Assembly: GCF_000236805.1 (NCBI RefSeq)
Contig: NZ_AGFX01000039.1
Span: 28,616 to 92,615 of the forward strand
Reading direction: 5' to 3'
Length of the DNA: 64,000 bases
From: Paenibacillus peoriae KCTC 3763
Lineage (GTDB): Bacteria; Bacillota; Bacilli; Paenibacillales; Paenibacillaceae
Position numbers and translations under genes: made by a program. Position 1 is the stretch's first letter, and every line of letters starts with the position of its first letter. Positions 27,600-36,216 of this stretch are shown here, piece after piece. Under the pieces are notes generated by a model. It was given only the letters and a program-made list of their open reading frames with translations, had not been told where the DNA came from and made no database searches.

Positions 27600-28892
27600 C
27601 TATCTCAGTTCATCTGCCAGCTCATGCAGCACTGTGGCTGGGTCTTCGCCATTCAGCAGTGTCCGATAAAGTATTTTATTGCGCACCGCACTGGCGATAT
27701 CAGGCGTTTTTGGTCCGATATGCACCGCATTGATTTCGTCCTTTACCTCAATAAGGGTGTCAAAAATATTCGTTCCGAAATAGTCCGTAAATTTGTTCTT
27801 GGCTTTGACTTCCGGCATGGTCCATACCTCACTGCGGATGGGATCAAAACCAAGCTGCTTCCAAATCTCCACATTCCCTTGCTTGGACAGCTTGGCAAAA
27901 GCCAAAAAGCGCATGGCCAAATCCGGGTGCTTCGATTGGTTCGTGACCACCGTGCCGGTTCCGCCCATACCCGCTGAGCGAAAGCCGCCTTTTTCCCAGG
28001 CCGGCAACGGTCTGATGATGATTTTCCCTTTCAGGTCAGGCATATAATCCGTAAAGCGTCCCATATACCACATTGGCATCCACACCGAAGCGGCCCCGCC
28101 TTTGTTCATAAACCCGTAGTATTCCTCCATATGGTGTCCGCCGCCCGGTGCAGGAATAGCAATTTTGTCTTTTACCATCTGCTGAAGAAACTCCAGTGTT
28201 TTAATATTCGTTTCGTTATCCAGCGTCAGCTCGCCCTTGTCATCCAGAAAATCCGAGTTCTGCTGGGAAATCATCGGCCAGTAGTTCCACAGGTCATTCG
28301 TCTCCACCGTCGCCATTGGCTTCCCTGTTTTCGCCAGTACCTGCTTGCCAGCCGCCGCATAATCTGCCCACGTGACGATGGAATCGGGGTTTACCCCCGC
28401 CTGATCCAAAATTTCTTTATTGTAATACATCACTTCGGCCCCGACATGAAAATCAATGCCGTAATACTTGCCGTCTTTTCCATAAATCTGTACTCTGGAA
28501 GGCACAATGTTGTTCATCTCCGGGTCAATCACCGGATTGAGCGGCACCAATTGTGGTATCCCTTTGAGGAAGTTGCCGATCTTGTTTACCTCGATATCCG
28601 CGATATCCGGTGCCCCCACCCCCGATTGCAACGCAATCGACAGCTTGCTGTGGTGGTTGTCATAAGGGAATGTATTCGCTTTCAAATTAATCTGTTCATC
28701 AGGGTGCAGTTGGTTCCATTGATCAGCCATTTGCAGAAAAAACTTCTCATGCAGTTCGTTAAACGTCCACAACACCAGTTCTGTTCCCGGACCATCCTGT
28801 TCGTCGGCCTTGAAGGAACAACCTTGCAGCAGTCCAGCCATTAAAACCACCGCCATGAGCATCAACGCCATGCTTTTTCTTCGCAGCAGCAT
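27600..28892 (-). CDS. extracellular sugar-binding lipoprotein of a CUT1 ABC importer
   Basis: A 430-residue family 1 solute-binding protein. The signal peptide has lipobox LLQGC (Cys about 24). The mature part has typical features such as LVLWTFNELHEKF at the first strand and MWYMGRF in the ligand cleft region. The start is the ATG at 28892, because GGGGGAAGG precedes it; the upstream in-frame ATG at 28910 has no site. It is the first gene of the three-gene importer, with a cre-like site just upstream. Confidence 0.92.
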   Translation of the reverse strand: MLLRRKSMALMLMAVVLMAGLLQGCSFKADEQDGPGTELVLWTFNELHEKFFLQMADQWNQLHPDEQINLKANTFPYDNHHSKLSIALQSGVGAPDIADIEVNKIGNFLKGIPQLVPLNPVIDPEMNNIVPSRVQIYGKDGKYYGIDFHVGAEVMYYNKEILDQAGVNPDSIVTWADYAAAGKQVLAKTGKPMATVETNDLWNYWPMISQQNSDFLDDKGELTLDNETNIKTLEFLQQMVKDKIAIPAPGGGHHMEEYYGFMNKGGAASVWMPMWYMGRFTDYMPDLKGKIIIRPLPAWEKGGFRSAGMGGTGTVVTNQSKHPDLAMRFLAFAKLSKQGNVEIWKQLGFDPIRSEVWTMPEVKAKNKFTDYFGTNIFDTLIEVKDEINAVHIGPKTPDIASAVRNKILYRTLLNGEDPATVLHELADELR

Positions 28893-28930
28893 ATCCTTCC
28901 CCCTTCGCATGATGAAAAAATGATTTGCTA

Positions 28931-28945
28931 ATGATTGCGCTTTCT
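28931..28945. promoter_or_regulatory. candidate CcpA cre site before the sugar importer
   Basis: ATGATTGCGCTTTCT keeps the invariant TG...CG...C of the cre consensus with two mismatches. It lies about 40 bases upstream of the binding-protein start, where CcpA would block transcription. Confidence 0.45.
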
Positions 28946-29084
28946 TTTATTATTTAACATCAACCCTAATTGGTTTACAACAACATTATTTATAAAAGTT
29001 CATTTTTAGTGCAAAACTAGCGTCTCCATTGCATTATAGAGGGAAAATGAATTGGATGGGGTTATGGTGTTTTTTGCATAAGAA

Positions 29085-29131
29085 AGCGGCCCAACACCCA
29101 TTGAACTCGGTGTTGGGCCGCTTTTTTTTTT
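29085..29131. terminator. strong hairpin terminator, usable by tlp
   Basis: AGCGGCCCAACACC (29085-29098) and GGTGTTGGGCCGCT (29109-29122) form a perfect 14-bp stem, flanked by ten T on the plus strand and TTTCTTAT on the minus strand. It lies just after the tlp stop. Confidence 0.85.
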
Positions 29132-29133
29132 AC

Positions 29134-29358
29134 CTACTCTTGAGCGTGTGCTGCTTCGTCCTTCACTTCTGCTCGAAACGCTCTAATGCTTTCTTTGCGG
29201 CGATTATTTTTGTCTTCGATCTGCTTACGCTCCTCATTACTGATTTCAGAGGAAAATTCGTTCAGATACCCTTCAGCCTCGTGAAGGTTCTGCTGTGTAT
29301 TCTGAATGCTTTGCTGCAAATGTTCAACATTATCGGCCCGATTATCCGGTTTTGCCAT
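29134..29358 (-). CDS. tlp: small acid-soluble spore protein Tlp
   Basis: A 74-residue helical, charged protein matching the Tlp family. It opens MAKPDNRADNVEHLQ and carries EDKNNRRKESIRAFRAE toward the end, close to the conserved Tlp tail. Tlp is made in the forespore under sigma-G and resides in the spore core; its role is minor or unclear. An AGGAGG site lies about 10 bases upstream of the ATG. This is direct evidence that the host forms spores. Confidence 0.93.
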   Translation of the reverse strand: MAKPDNRADNVEHLQQSIQNTQQNLHEAEGYLNEFSSEISNEERKQIEDKNNRRKESIRAFRAEVKDEAAHAQE

Positions 29359-29432
29359 TTCGTTTGCCGCCTCCTAATTATAGAATCGCTCACTAGAGCG
29401 CTAATCGGTAGCTTGAACGTTATCGGACCTTT

Positions 29433-30050
29433 TTATGCATTAAAATGCTTTCCAAACCATTCCCCTGCGGCTTCGGCTTCTGTACGCGTCAGTTGATGAC
29501 CATTGCGTTCCCAGTGTACTTCCACCTCAGCTCCGGCCCCCTCCAGTAAAGCTTGCAGCTCACGGGATTCCGCAGCCGGTACGATCGGGTCATTTTCACC
29601 GGAAGACAGAAATACAGGGACACCATTCAGGTCCGGCAATTGCAGCCCGCGCAACGGCACCATCGCATGATGGAGAATGGCTCCGCGCAGCGCTTTGGCA
29701 TCGTGAAAGAGCATACTGGCCGCTATGTTCGCTCCATTGGAATAACCAAGAGCTACGACGTTGTTGCGGTCAAAATCGTATTGCTCCGCAGCCGTATCTA
29801 CAAATTCACTCAGTTCTTTAGTACGGAATACAAGATCCTCCAGATCGAACACTCCCTCTGCCAAACGGCGGAAGAAACGCGGCATTCCATTTTCCAGCAC
29901 ATTCCCCCTCACGCCTAACAGAGAGGCTCCTGGTGCAACCAAATCAGCCAATGGTATCAAATCTTGTTCATTCCCGCCGGTACCGTGCAGCAGCAATATC
30001 ACCGGGGCTTGTGGATTACTTCCTTTACGAAAAACATGTTTCATATCCAT
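29433..30050 (-). CDS. MhqD/YodD-like carboxylesterase
   Basis: A 205-residue alpha/beta hydrolase of the phospholipase/carboxylesterase family. LLLHGTGGNE is the oxyanion region, GYSNGAN carries the nucleophile Ser (about residue 114), and the Asp is in SSGENDPIVP and the His in NGHQLT. The B. subtilis homologue MhqD belongs to the quinone-stress regulon, but no MhqR or dioxygenase gene is next to it here. ATGs at 30050 and 30044 are both possible; GGAGG is better spaced for the second. Confidence 0.87.
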   Translation of the reverse strand: MDMKHVFRKGSNPQAPVILLLHGTGGNEQDLIPLADLVAPGASLLGVRGNVLENGMPRFFRRLAEGVFDLEDLVFRTKELSEFVDTAAEQYDFDRNNVVALGYSNGANIAASMLFHDAKALRGAILHHAMVPLRGLQLPDLNGVPVFLSSGENDPIVPAAESRELQALLEGAGAEVEVHWERNGHQLTRTEAEAAGEWFGKHFNA

Positions 30051-30195
30051 TTCCTCCTCAAAAGTATTGTTTATATTAATTCGATATTAAGATTCTTATT
30101 TTTTATATAAATAAATTATAACGTATTTTATCGCCGTTTACAAATAGAAATGTTGTCGCTGCTTAACCATTTTTTCGATTTCCTGATTTTGCCTG

Positions 30196-30224
30196 TTGAC
30201 ACGTAATTGCGTCTATTTTAGTAT
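30196..30224 (+). promoter_or_regulatory. sigma-A promoter of the sdpR-sdpI operon
   Basis: TTGACA at 30196-30201 and TAGTAT at 30219-30224 are separated by 17 bases. The operator begins 2 bases after the -10 box. Confidence 0.75.
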
Positions 30225-30226
30225 TG

Positions 30227-30262
30227 CTTTAGATATTTAGAGAATTATCTAAATATCTAAAG
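30227..30262. promoter_or_regulatory. perfect inverted-repeat operator for the SdpR-like repressor
   Basis: CTTTAGATATTTAGA and TCTAAATATCTAAAG are perfect 15-bp arms around GAATTA. The repeat spans the transcription start to the ribosome-binding site, so a bound ArsR-type repressor would block initiation: classic autoregulation. Confidence 0.85.
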
Positions 30263-30275
30263 GAGTGAGCAAACT

Positions 30276-30587
30276 TTGAATGATGCCTTCAAAGCCTTGG
30301 CCGATCCGACCCGGCGCAAAATATTGCAGCTTTTGAAAGAGAAAAGCATGAGCGCAGGCGATGTCGCCGAGCATTTTCAAATCAGCAAGCCCAGCATATC
30401 CCACCATCTGAATTTGCTAAAGCAGGCGGGACTTGTGCTGGATGAGCGACAGGGACAAAGCATTATTTACACCTTGCATACAACGGTTGTAGCGGATGTC
30501 ATCGGCTGGATGTTCAGCATCGCCCAAGCTGATGCCCCTGCAAAGAAACATTCGAATGGTATTAAGGATACGGAGGAGTCTGAATGA
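30276..30587 (+). CDS. sdpR: ArsR-family autorepressor, SdpR-like
   Basis: A 103-residue winged-helix protein that opens LNDAFKALADPTRRKIL, with recognition helix region HFQISKPSISHHLNLLKQAG. It lacks the metal-binding cysteines of ArsR/SmtB. This matches B. subtilis SdpR, which represses sdpRI until captured by the membrane protein SdpI bound to its toxin. The start is TTG at 30276, with AAAGGAG about 10 bases upstream. It overlaps sdpI by 4 bp. The last 15 residues extend past the usual end. Confidence 0.88.
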   Translation: MNDAFKALADPTRRKILQLLKEKSMSAGDVAEHFQISKPSISHHLNLLKQAGLVLDERQGQSIIYTLHTTVVADVIGWMFSIAQADAPAKKHSNGIKDTEESE

Positions 30588-31240
30588 AATTAAGAATACG
30601 CTGGAGCCTTGGGGATGTTTTGACAACTTTGATTGCCTTATCACCTGCTATAGGCGCGTTACTGCTGTATGGTCGGCTTCCTGATGTTCTGGCCTCTCAT
30701 TTTAGCTTTGACAATAAAGCAAACGGATATATGAGTAAAAACGGTTCTATTCTCCTACTGGTGCTGTTGGGTCTGGTGCCTCTGCTTCTTCGGCTAGTCC
30801 GAACCATGGACCCTAACAGGGCCAATTACGAGAAATTTTCCAAAGCCTATGAAGTTACGCGGGTAGGCACTTCGCTCATTCTCGCTGTAGCTGGTTGGGG
30901 AATGCTGCTGTATAACCTGAATTATCCGTTGCAGATGGTTACCATAATTTATGGAGTATTGGGCTTGATGCTGATGGTACTGGGCAATTATATGACACAG
31001 GTACAACCTAACTTTACCTTCGGCATCCGTACACCATGGACTCTATCCAACCCGGAGGTGTGGCGGAAAACTCACCGTTTTGGCGGACCCATGATGATGC
31101 TTGGTGGTGCTTCGGGACTGGTGGCGGCATGGGTCGGTGGAGTGGCGGGAACGGTCATTTTTCTCACTGGACTTGGTATATCCGTCGTCGCCCCCGTCCT
31201 TTACTCCTTCCTCCTGCATCGCAAATTAAATCATCAGTAG
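30584..31240 (+). CDS. sdpI: SdpI-family membrane protein (immunity/signal-transduction type)
   Basis: A 218-residue protein with about six membrane helices. It combines a DUF1648-like N-terminus (HFSFDNKANGYMSKNGSI) and the SdpI signature NFTFGIRTPWTLSNPEVW at about residues 145-162. In B. subtilis SdpI protects against the SdpC cannibalism toxin and sequesters SdpR. ATGA overlap with sdpR indicates coupled translation. No sdpABC toxin genes are in this window, so it may defend against a foreign toxin or one encoded elsewhere. Confidence 0.88.
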   Translation: MKLRIRWSLGDVLTTLIALSPAIGALLLYGRLPDVLASHFSFDNKANGYMSKNGSILLLVLLGLVPLLLRLVRTMDPNRANYEKFSKAYEVTRVGTSLILAVAGWGMLLYNLNYPLQMVTIIYGVLGLMLMVLGNYMTQVQPNFTFGIRTPWTLSNPEVWRKTHRFGGPMMMLGGASGLVAAWVGGVAGTVIFLTGLGISVVAPVLYSFLLHRKLNHQ

Positions 31241-31301
31241 GGATCTCTGTCCAGACGGACAAGGCTAAAAACGTATAAGACCATCCCGATGGATAAATCA
31301 A

Positions 31302-31347
31302 AAAAGCACCTCCCGGCTACGGTTAACGCAGATTGGGAGGTGCTTTT
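31302..31347. terminator. bidirectional terminator
   Basis: AAAAGCACCTCCC (31302-31314) pairs perfectly with GGGAGGTGCTTTT (31335-31347) between convergent sdpI and the aldo-keto reductase gene. Confidence 0.88.
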
Positions 31348-31360
31348 GTATATTTGAATA

Positions 31361-32185
31361 TTAGAACAACAGTTTATCGGGATGAGTACCTACACGCTCA
31401 TCAAGATGAAGTGCATTGATTCGGTTAATATCCTCTGCCGTCAGTTCAAAATCGAACAAATCGGCATTTTCGCGAATACGATGGGCGGTTACAGATTTGG
31501 GAATCGTCACGATGCCCCGATCCAGATGCCAGCGCAAAATGACCTGCGATGAGGTTTTGCCGTATTTAGCAGCAATCTCTACGATATCCGCCTGTTCTGT
31601 CAGTTTACCCTTCATCAGTGGACTCCACGATTCAAGCTGAATCTGGTGTTCCCGGCAGTATTGATGCAGCTCTTGCTGTGTCAGACGCGGGTGAAGCTCC
31701 ACCTGGTTGATGACAGGTACAATGTTGCTGTCTTTCAGGAGGTTTTCAAGATGGTGGACTTGGAAGTTGCTTACTCCGATAGCGCGTACACTTCCCTCTT
31801 CATACAGGCGTTCGAACGCCTTCCAGGTTTCCTTGTACTTGTCCTTGCCAGGCCAATGAATAAGGTACAGATCAATAATATCCAGACCCAGCCGCTTGCG
31901 GCTTTCCTCGAAGGCACGCAGTGTTGAATCGTAGCCCTGATCCTGATTCCATAGCTTGGTGGTCACGAACAGATTTTCTCTGGCCGCCCCACTGTCACGA
32001 ATGGCTTGTCCAACCAGGTCCTCATTGCCGTAAATCGCCGCCGTATCAATGCTGCGGTAGCCAGCATCTATGGCTATTTTGACCGCTTCGTAAACCTCAT
32101 TGCCTTCCGCCTTGTACGTACCAAAACCCAGCCAAGGCATCTGAACTCCGTTATTCAGTACAGTTGTATCCGCAATGTTCCCCAT
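31361..32185 (-). CDS. aldo/keto reductase
   Basis: A 274-residue NADPH-dependent carbonyl reductase with a (beta/alpha)8 barrel. The catalytic tetrad is visible: Asp and Tyr in SIDTAAIYGNE, Lys in FVTTKLWN and His in LIHWPG. The cofactor-binding IPKSVTAHRIREN lies near the C-terminus. It resembles the YvgN/YtbE methylglyoxal-reducing subgroup. AGGAGGAG precedes the ATG. The small YgiN-like gene lies 44 bp upstream on the same strand, suggesting a two-gene stress unit. Confidence 0.93.
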   Translation of the reverse strand: MGNIADTTVLNNGVQMPWLGFGTYKAEGNEVYEAVKIAIDAGYRSIDTAAIYGNEDLVGQAIRDSGAARENLFVTTKLWNQDQGYDSTLRAFEESRKRLGLDIIDLYLIHWPGKDKYKETWKAFERLYEEGSVRAIGVSNFQVHHLENLLKDSNIVPVINQVELHPRLTQQELHQYCREHQIQLESWSPLMKGKLTEQADIVEIAAKYGKTSSQVILRWHLDRGIVTIPKSVTAHRIRENADLFDFELTAEDINRINALHLDERVGTHPDKLLF

Positions 32186-32229
32186 GTCTATCTCCTCCTA
32201 TTCCTGATTATGATTTATCCGCGAGATGA

Positions 32230-32523
32230 TTACAGTTTGGTTGCATCCTGAAAAGCATTCACTTGAAGCGGAGCTGCTAACAATTCCTTAGCTGCGGCAA
32301 CAAATGCTTGGAAGTGGGCAGACTTGTTATGGAAATCTACAGCGGCTGCATCCTTCCATTCTTCGACCATCGTAAATGCGTTGGGATCATTCAGATCCTG
32401 CATCAGCGTGTAGCGTACATTGCCTGCTTCAGCCTGTGATGCGCTGATCAATCCCTGGGTTTGTTGCAGAAAAGTTTCTCTCTTTTCAGGTAGAACCTTC
32501 ATATCGGCATGAATGATAATCAT
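32230..32523 (-). CDS. YgiN-like antibiotic biosynthesis monooxygenase (ABM) domain protein
   Basis: A 97-residue single ABM-domain protein of the dimeric alpha-beta barrel type. It begins MIIIHADMKVLPEKRE and contains NAFTMVEEWKDAAAVDFH, the conserved ABM strand-helix with the W and H. Family members include quinol monooxygenases and heme-degrading enzymes; the substrate here is unknown. GAGGAGGA precedes the ATG. Its linkage to an aldo-keto reductase suggests quinone or carbonyl detoxification. Confidence 0.88.
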   Translation of the reverse strand: MIIIHADMKVLPEKRETFLQQTQGLISASQAEAGNVRYTLMQDLNDPNAFTMVEEWKDAAAVDFHNKSAHFQAFVAAAKELLAAPLQVNAFQDATKL

Positions 32524-32685
32524 GATATCGTCCTCCTCACATTATGTAACTTTTTCTATTATAGACCATTATTCCGGTAGATTAAAAGTGCGACCGTTCC
32601 TGTAATACAGTAAAATGAATCGTATTGAGGAAATGAACAGGTTGATCAGTTCCTCCTATATCTTGCTTGGCGGCGGTGAAGGCAT

Positions 32686-34368
32686 ATGCGTTTTCAGACA
32701 AAACTAATGGTATTCATCTCCCTTTTAGTGCTGGTGGTTACCGGGCTATTGGGATTATCCTTTCGATATATGATCACTTCCGCTCTATACGAGGAGATGG
32801 GAAAAAGGGCGCTAACCGTTGCCAATACACTTGCGGTAGATGCACAGGTCAGGGATGCTCTGGAGCAGACCAACACGACGCAGCTGCGTTCACGACTCAG
32901 TGAGGCTGTAAAGCCAGTCCAAGCCAGCAGCGGCGCTGACTTTATTACCATTGCTGATCGTCATCTCATCCGGCAATGGCATGTCAATCCGGAACGCATC
33001 GGCACGCCTATGATAGCCCCCATGAATGGTAAGGTGCTGCAAGGGCACTCCTTTATCACGGAATCAACAGGCTCTCTCGGGCGATCACTCCGTGCCAAAA
33101 CTGCAGTCTATGATGAACAAGGCAAGGCCATCGGCCTGATTTCTGTAGGTTTCCTAATGACAGATGTGGAGCAAAATATTCGTACATACACCTATGCATG
33201 GCTGTGGTTCATGGTGGGTGCGCTTACGATCGGCATTTCAGGCAGCCTGCTAATAGCGCGTAGGGTACGCCGGGAGCTGCACGGGCTTGAACCAGTGGAG
33301 ATCGGGCGTTTGTACCAGGAAAAGCAAGCCATTCTCGAATCTATAGGCGAAGGGATTATCGCGGTTAATAGTAGTGGACAAGTCACACTTGCCAATCCGC
33401 AAGCTGTTCGCTTGCTTGGCCTTACCCCGGAAACTACCATAGACGGTTGCGAGCTTCGTCACTTACCGGGTGCCGCAGGTAAACTGGCAGATGTGCTTGT
33501 TGCAGGTTTCATCGCGAAAAATACAAGTATCCAGCCAGATCAGGAACAACTCGTATTCCATGAGGAAAATGGGGAAATTGAGATCCAACAACGAGTCGTA
33601 GTTGTAAACCGTGTGCCGCTCAAGGATCGCTCTGGGCAAATAATGGGCACGGTTGCCAGCCTGCGCGACAAAACAGAGTTGCTCCGCATGACGCGGCAGT
33701 TGACCGAGGTCAAAGATTATGCGGAAGTGCTGCGATCCCAAACACATGAATACACCAACCGGCTGTATCTCATCTCCGGCTTGATTCAGTTGGAGTGTTA
33801 TGACGAAGCGGTGGACTTCATTACTCAGGAATCGGAACAATATCGCATGCACAGGACCAATGCCTCTACTTCTTTACCTGATTCGATCATCGCCAGCTTG
33901 CTGATCGGCAAGAAAAAACAGGCGCAGGACAAGGGGATTGTATTACACTCTACTGTTAGCGGGGTATTCTCTACCTTATCTCCCGCGTTGGAGTGGTCGT
34001 TTCTTGCTGCCATGGCCGGGAACCTGCTGGATAATGCCATGGAAGCTGTCGCGATGCTCTCAATTCCTGAGGGACAGGTCTGGTTCCGGCTTGAAGAAAC
34101 GGCTCAAGCCATTACCGTTGAGGTCGCTGACAACGGATCGGGAATTTCGGAAGATATCCGGGAAAAACTGTTCGTCAAAGGAGCATCGACCAAAACAGAA
34201 GCAGGACACGGGTACGGCCTAGCTCTCGTGCACGAGTATGCAGAGCGAATGGGCGGCTCCATACAAGTGCATGAACGGACAGGCGGAGGTACGATTTTTG
34301 AAATACGCATACCTTTAAATACGTCAGTAATGAGTGATGAGGCAAAAGGAGGCTACACCCATGAATGA
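32686..34368 (+). CDS. CitA/DcuS-type sensor histidine kinase
   Basis: A 560-residue membrane kinase. A first helix lies at about 6-28; an extracellular PDC/CitA-like sensor domain (about 30-165) has GKVLQGHSF; a second helix is at about 168-190. A cytosolic PAS domain (about 210-320) and the phospho-acceptor His354 in SQTHEYTNRLYL follow. The HATPase domain has NLLDNAMEA and DNGSGI. The family senses extracellular di- or tricarboxylates and drives their transport. The stop overlaps the response-regulator start by 8 bp. No carboxylate transporter is nearby. Confidence 0.92.
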   Translation: MRFQTKLMVFISLLVLVVTGLLGLSFRYMITSALYEEMGKRALTVANTLAVDAQVRDALEQTNTTQLRSRLSEAVKPVQASSGADFITIADRHLIRQWHVNPERIGTPMIAPMNGKVLQGHSFITESTGSLGRSLRAKTAVYDEQGKAIGLISVGFLMTDVEQNIRTYTYAWLWFMVGALTIGISGSLLIARRVRRELHGLEPVEIGRLYQEKQAILESIGEGIIAVNSSGQVTLANPQAVRLLGLTPETTIDGCELRHLPGAAGKLADVLVAGFIAKNTSIQPDQEQLVFHEENGEIEIQQRVVVVNRVPLKDRSGQIMGTVASLRDKTELLRMTRQLTEVKDYAEVLRSQTHEYTNRLYLISGLIQLECYDEAVDFITQESEQYRMHRTNASTSLPDSIIASLLIGKKKQAQDKGIVLHSTVSGVFSTLSPALEWSFLAAMAGNLLDNAMEAVAMLSIPEGQVWFRLEETAQAITVEVADNGSGISEDIREKLFVKGASTKTEAGHGYGLALVHEYAERMGGSIQVHERTGGGTIFEIRIPLNTSVMSDEAKGGYTHE

Positions 34369-35089
34369 GCGGGTTTTATCGGATATTGAGGTGCTTGTTA
34401 TTGAAGATGATCCGCGAATTGCGGAGATTAACCGACGGTTTATTGAAAAGGTGGACGGATTCACCGTATGTGCAATAGCAACGAACGAATTTGAGGCAAA
34501 GCTTCAATTGGACGTGCTGCGTCCGCCTTTGGTCGTGCTGGATGTTTATTTTCCTGATACCGACGGTCTAACACTGCTATCGTTCATCAAGCAACACTAT
34601 CCAGACACCGATGTCATTATGCTGACTGCCGCCAAAGAAGCTGAAACCGTGGTACAAGCCGTTCGCGCAGGCGTGTTTGATTTTATTGTGAAGCCGCTTG
34701 TGTTCGAGAGATTGCGTGCCACGCTGGAGGAATATGCCCGTTTTCAGCAACAGGTCAAGGCATGGCAGGAGCAGCCATCGACGGTGGAGCAAGCCGAAAT
34801 TGACAGTCTGCTTCAAAACGCGGGCACTGGTCGGATGACAGGCACTGGAGTGGGAGAACTGTGGGCCAAGGGCATTGACAAAGTAACCTGCGACAAGGTG
34901 CTCGAACTTCTGAATCGGCGGGGTGAGCTGACTACGGGGACGGTGGGGAGTGAGCTGGGCATGAGCCGTTCCACAGCCAGAAGGTATCTGGAGCACTTAG
35001 TAGAAAGTGGTGACGCCCACCACGATCAGGTATACGGCACCGTCGGTAGACCGGAGCGTATCTATCGGCGACAGCGGGGAAATGAATAA
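34361..35089 (+). CDS. CitT/DctR-type response regulator
   Basis: A 242-residue regulator with a receiver domain (about 8-125) whose phospho-acceptor is Asp61 in VVLDVYFPD and whose conserved Lys is in FIVKPL. A linker and a C-terminal winged-helix (about 180-235, ELGMSRSTARRYLEHL) follow, as in CitT/DcuR/MalR regulators. AAAGGAGG lies 8 bases before the ATG at 34361; the longer open frame to 34334 lacks a site. It is cotranscribed with the kinase and probably activates a carboxylate transporter elsewhere. Confidence 0.92.
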   Translation: MNERVLSDIEVLVIEDDPRIAEINRRFIEKVDGFTVCAIATNEFEAKLQLDVLRPPLVVLDVYFPDTDGLTLLSFIKQHYPDTDVIMLTAAKEAETVVQAVRAGVFDFIVKPLVFERLRATLEEYARFQQQVKAWQEQPSTVEQAEIDSLLQNAGTGRMTGTGVGELWAKGIDKVTCDKVLELLNRRGELTTGTVGSELGMSRSTARRYLEHLVESGDAHHDQVYGTVGRPERIYRRQRGNE

Positions 35090-35196
35090 ATATAATTTTA
35101 ATGAACTTAATTCACTTTATCAGCCAAAATGGTTTAAATGAACACATTGTTTACGTCCCTCCTCCCGATTGCTAGAATGATCAACAGTTGGTTAAT

Positions 35197-35211
35197 TGAT
35201 AATGATTATCA
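35197..35211. promoter_or_regulatory. Fur box before the second siderophore importer
   Basis: TGATAATGATTATCA is a perfect 7-1-7 Fur inverted repeat, embedded in a longer TTAA..TTAA dyad, 40 bases upstream of the binding-protein start. Confidence 0.92.
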
Positions 35212-35250
35212 TTAACTATGAAAAGCACACTTTGGAACGGGGGACAACAT

Positions 35251-36216
35251 ATGGCAACACCCAAACAACCACTACGCGCAGGCATGCTGCTTGCAGCAAT
35301 CGTTGCGCTGCTGACGGTCATTATCGCCGGATGTGGCAGCCAGACAAAAGATAACAATGCAGCAGCACCTCAAGCAACAGGCGATACCCGAATCATAAAA
35401 CATGAGATGGGAGAAACCAAAATTACAGGTAAACCAAAAAGAATCGTAACGCTGGAATTCTCTTTTGTTGATGCCGCAACCCAGTTGGGTGTAACACCTG
35501 TCGGGATAGCTCAGGAAAATGACGATGATATTGATGGATTGCTCGGCAAGAAAATCGACTTCACGCCTGTAGGCACGCGCAAGCAGCCGAATTTGGAAAC
35601 GATCAGCTCCTTGAAGCCCGATTTAATCATTGCCGATCTGAACCGTCATAAAAGCATATACAAAGAACTAAGTGAGATTGCTCCTACCATTGTTCTGAAG
35701 AGCCGCAACTCCTCCTATGAACAAAATCTGGCATCCTTCGGTGTCATTGCCGATGCGCTGGGCGAGAAGGAAAAGGGCGAACAGATTTTAGCCGCACATA
35801 AAGCTAAAATGGAAAAGCTGAAGCAAGGAATTAAAGCTGGGGAGTCACGCAGCATACTGCTAGGGGTATTCCGCTCTGATTCACTATCCGCTCACGGGGC
35901 TTCATCCTTTGATGGACAGCTGCTGGAGCAAGCGGGCATCCACAATGCTCTTCAAAACACAAGCGAGCCCACTGTCAAGCTGACGCTGGAGCAAATTGCA
36001 CAAGCTGATCCGGACGTGATCTTCTTGGTGGAGGCTGATGAGAAGCTGATTGCAGAATGGAAACAAAATCCACTGTGGCAAAATATTACGGCTGTCAAAA
36101 AAGGGGAAGTTTATGAAGTGAACCGGGCATTATGGACCCGGTACCGCGGACTCGGCTCAGCCGAGAAAATACTGGAGCAAGCCATTTCGCTTCTGTATCC
36201 CGCGCAAAGCAAATGA
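35251..36216 (+). CDS. iron-siderophore ABC transporter substrate-binding lipoprotein
   Basis: A 321-residue FecB/FhuD-like binding protein with signal peptide and lipobox IIAGC (Cys about 29). The first conserved strand reads PKRIVTLEFSFVDAATQLG, and the end has ALWTRYRGLGSAEKILEQA. The ATG at 35251 follows GGGGGA; an upstream ATG at 35218 abuts the Fur box and has no site. It starts a three-gene operon with two permeases by ATGA overlaps, again without an ATPase gene. Confidence 0.92.
   Translation: MATPKQPLRAGMLLAAIVALLTVIIAGCGSQTKDNNAAAPQATGDTRIIKHEMGETKITGKPKRIVTLEFSFVDAATQLGVTPVGIAQENDDDIDGLLGKKIDFTPVGTRKQPNLETISSLKPDLIIADLNRHKSIYKELSEIAPTIVLKSRNSSYEQNLASFGVIADALGEKEKGEQILAAHKAKMEKLKQGIKAGESRSILLGVFRSDSLSAHGASSFDGQLLEQAGIHNALQNTSEPTVKLTLEQIAQADPDVIFLVEADEKLIAEWKQNPLWQNITAVKKGEVYEVNRALWTRYRGLGSAEKILEQAISLLYPAQSK

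Noticed and set aside
29029-29496. 155-residue plus-strand ORF starting near GAGGGAAAATG
   Set aside because: It reads through a strong terminator and then antisense to tlp and the MhqD-like gene; the opening is probably a chance Shine-Dalgarno.
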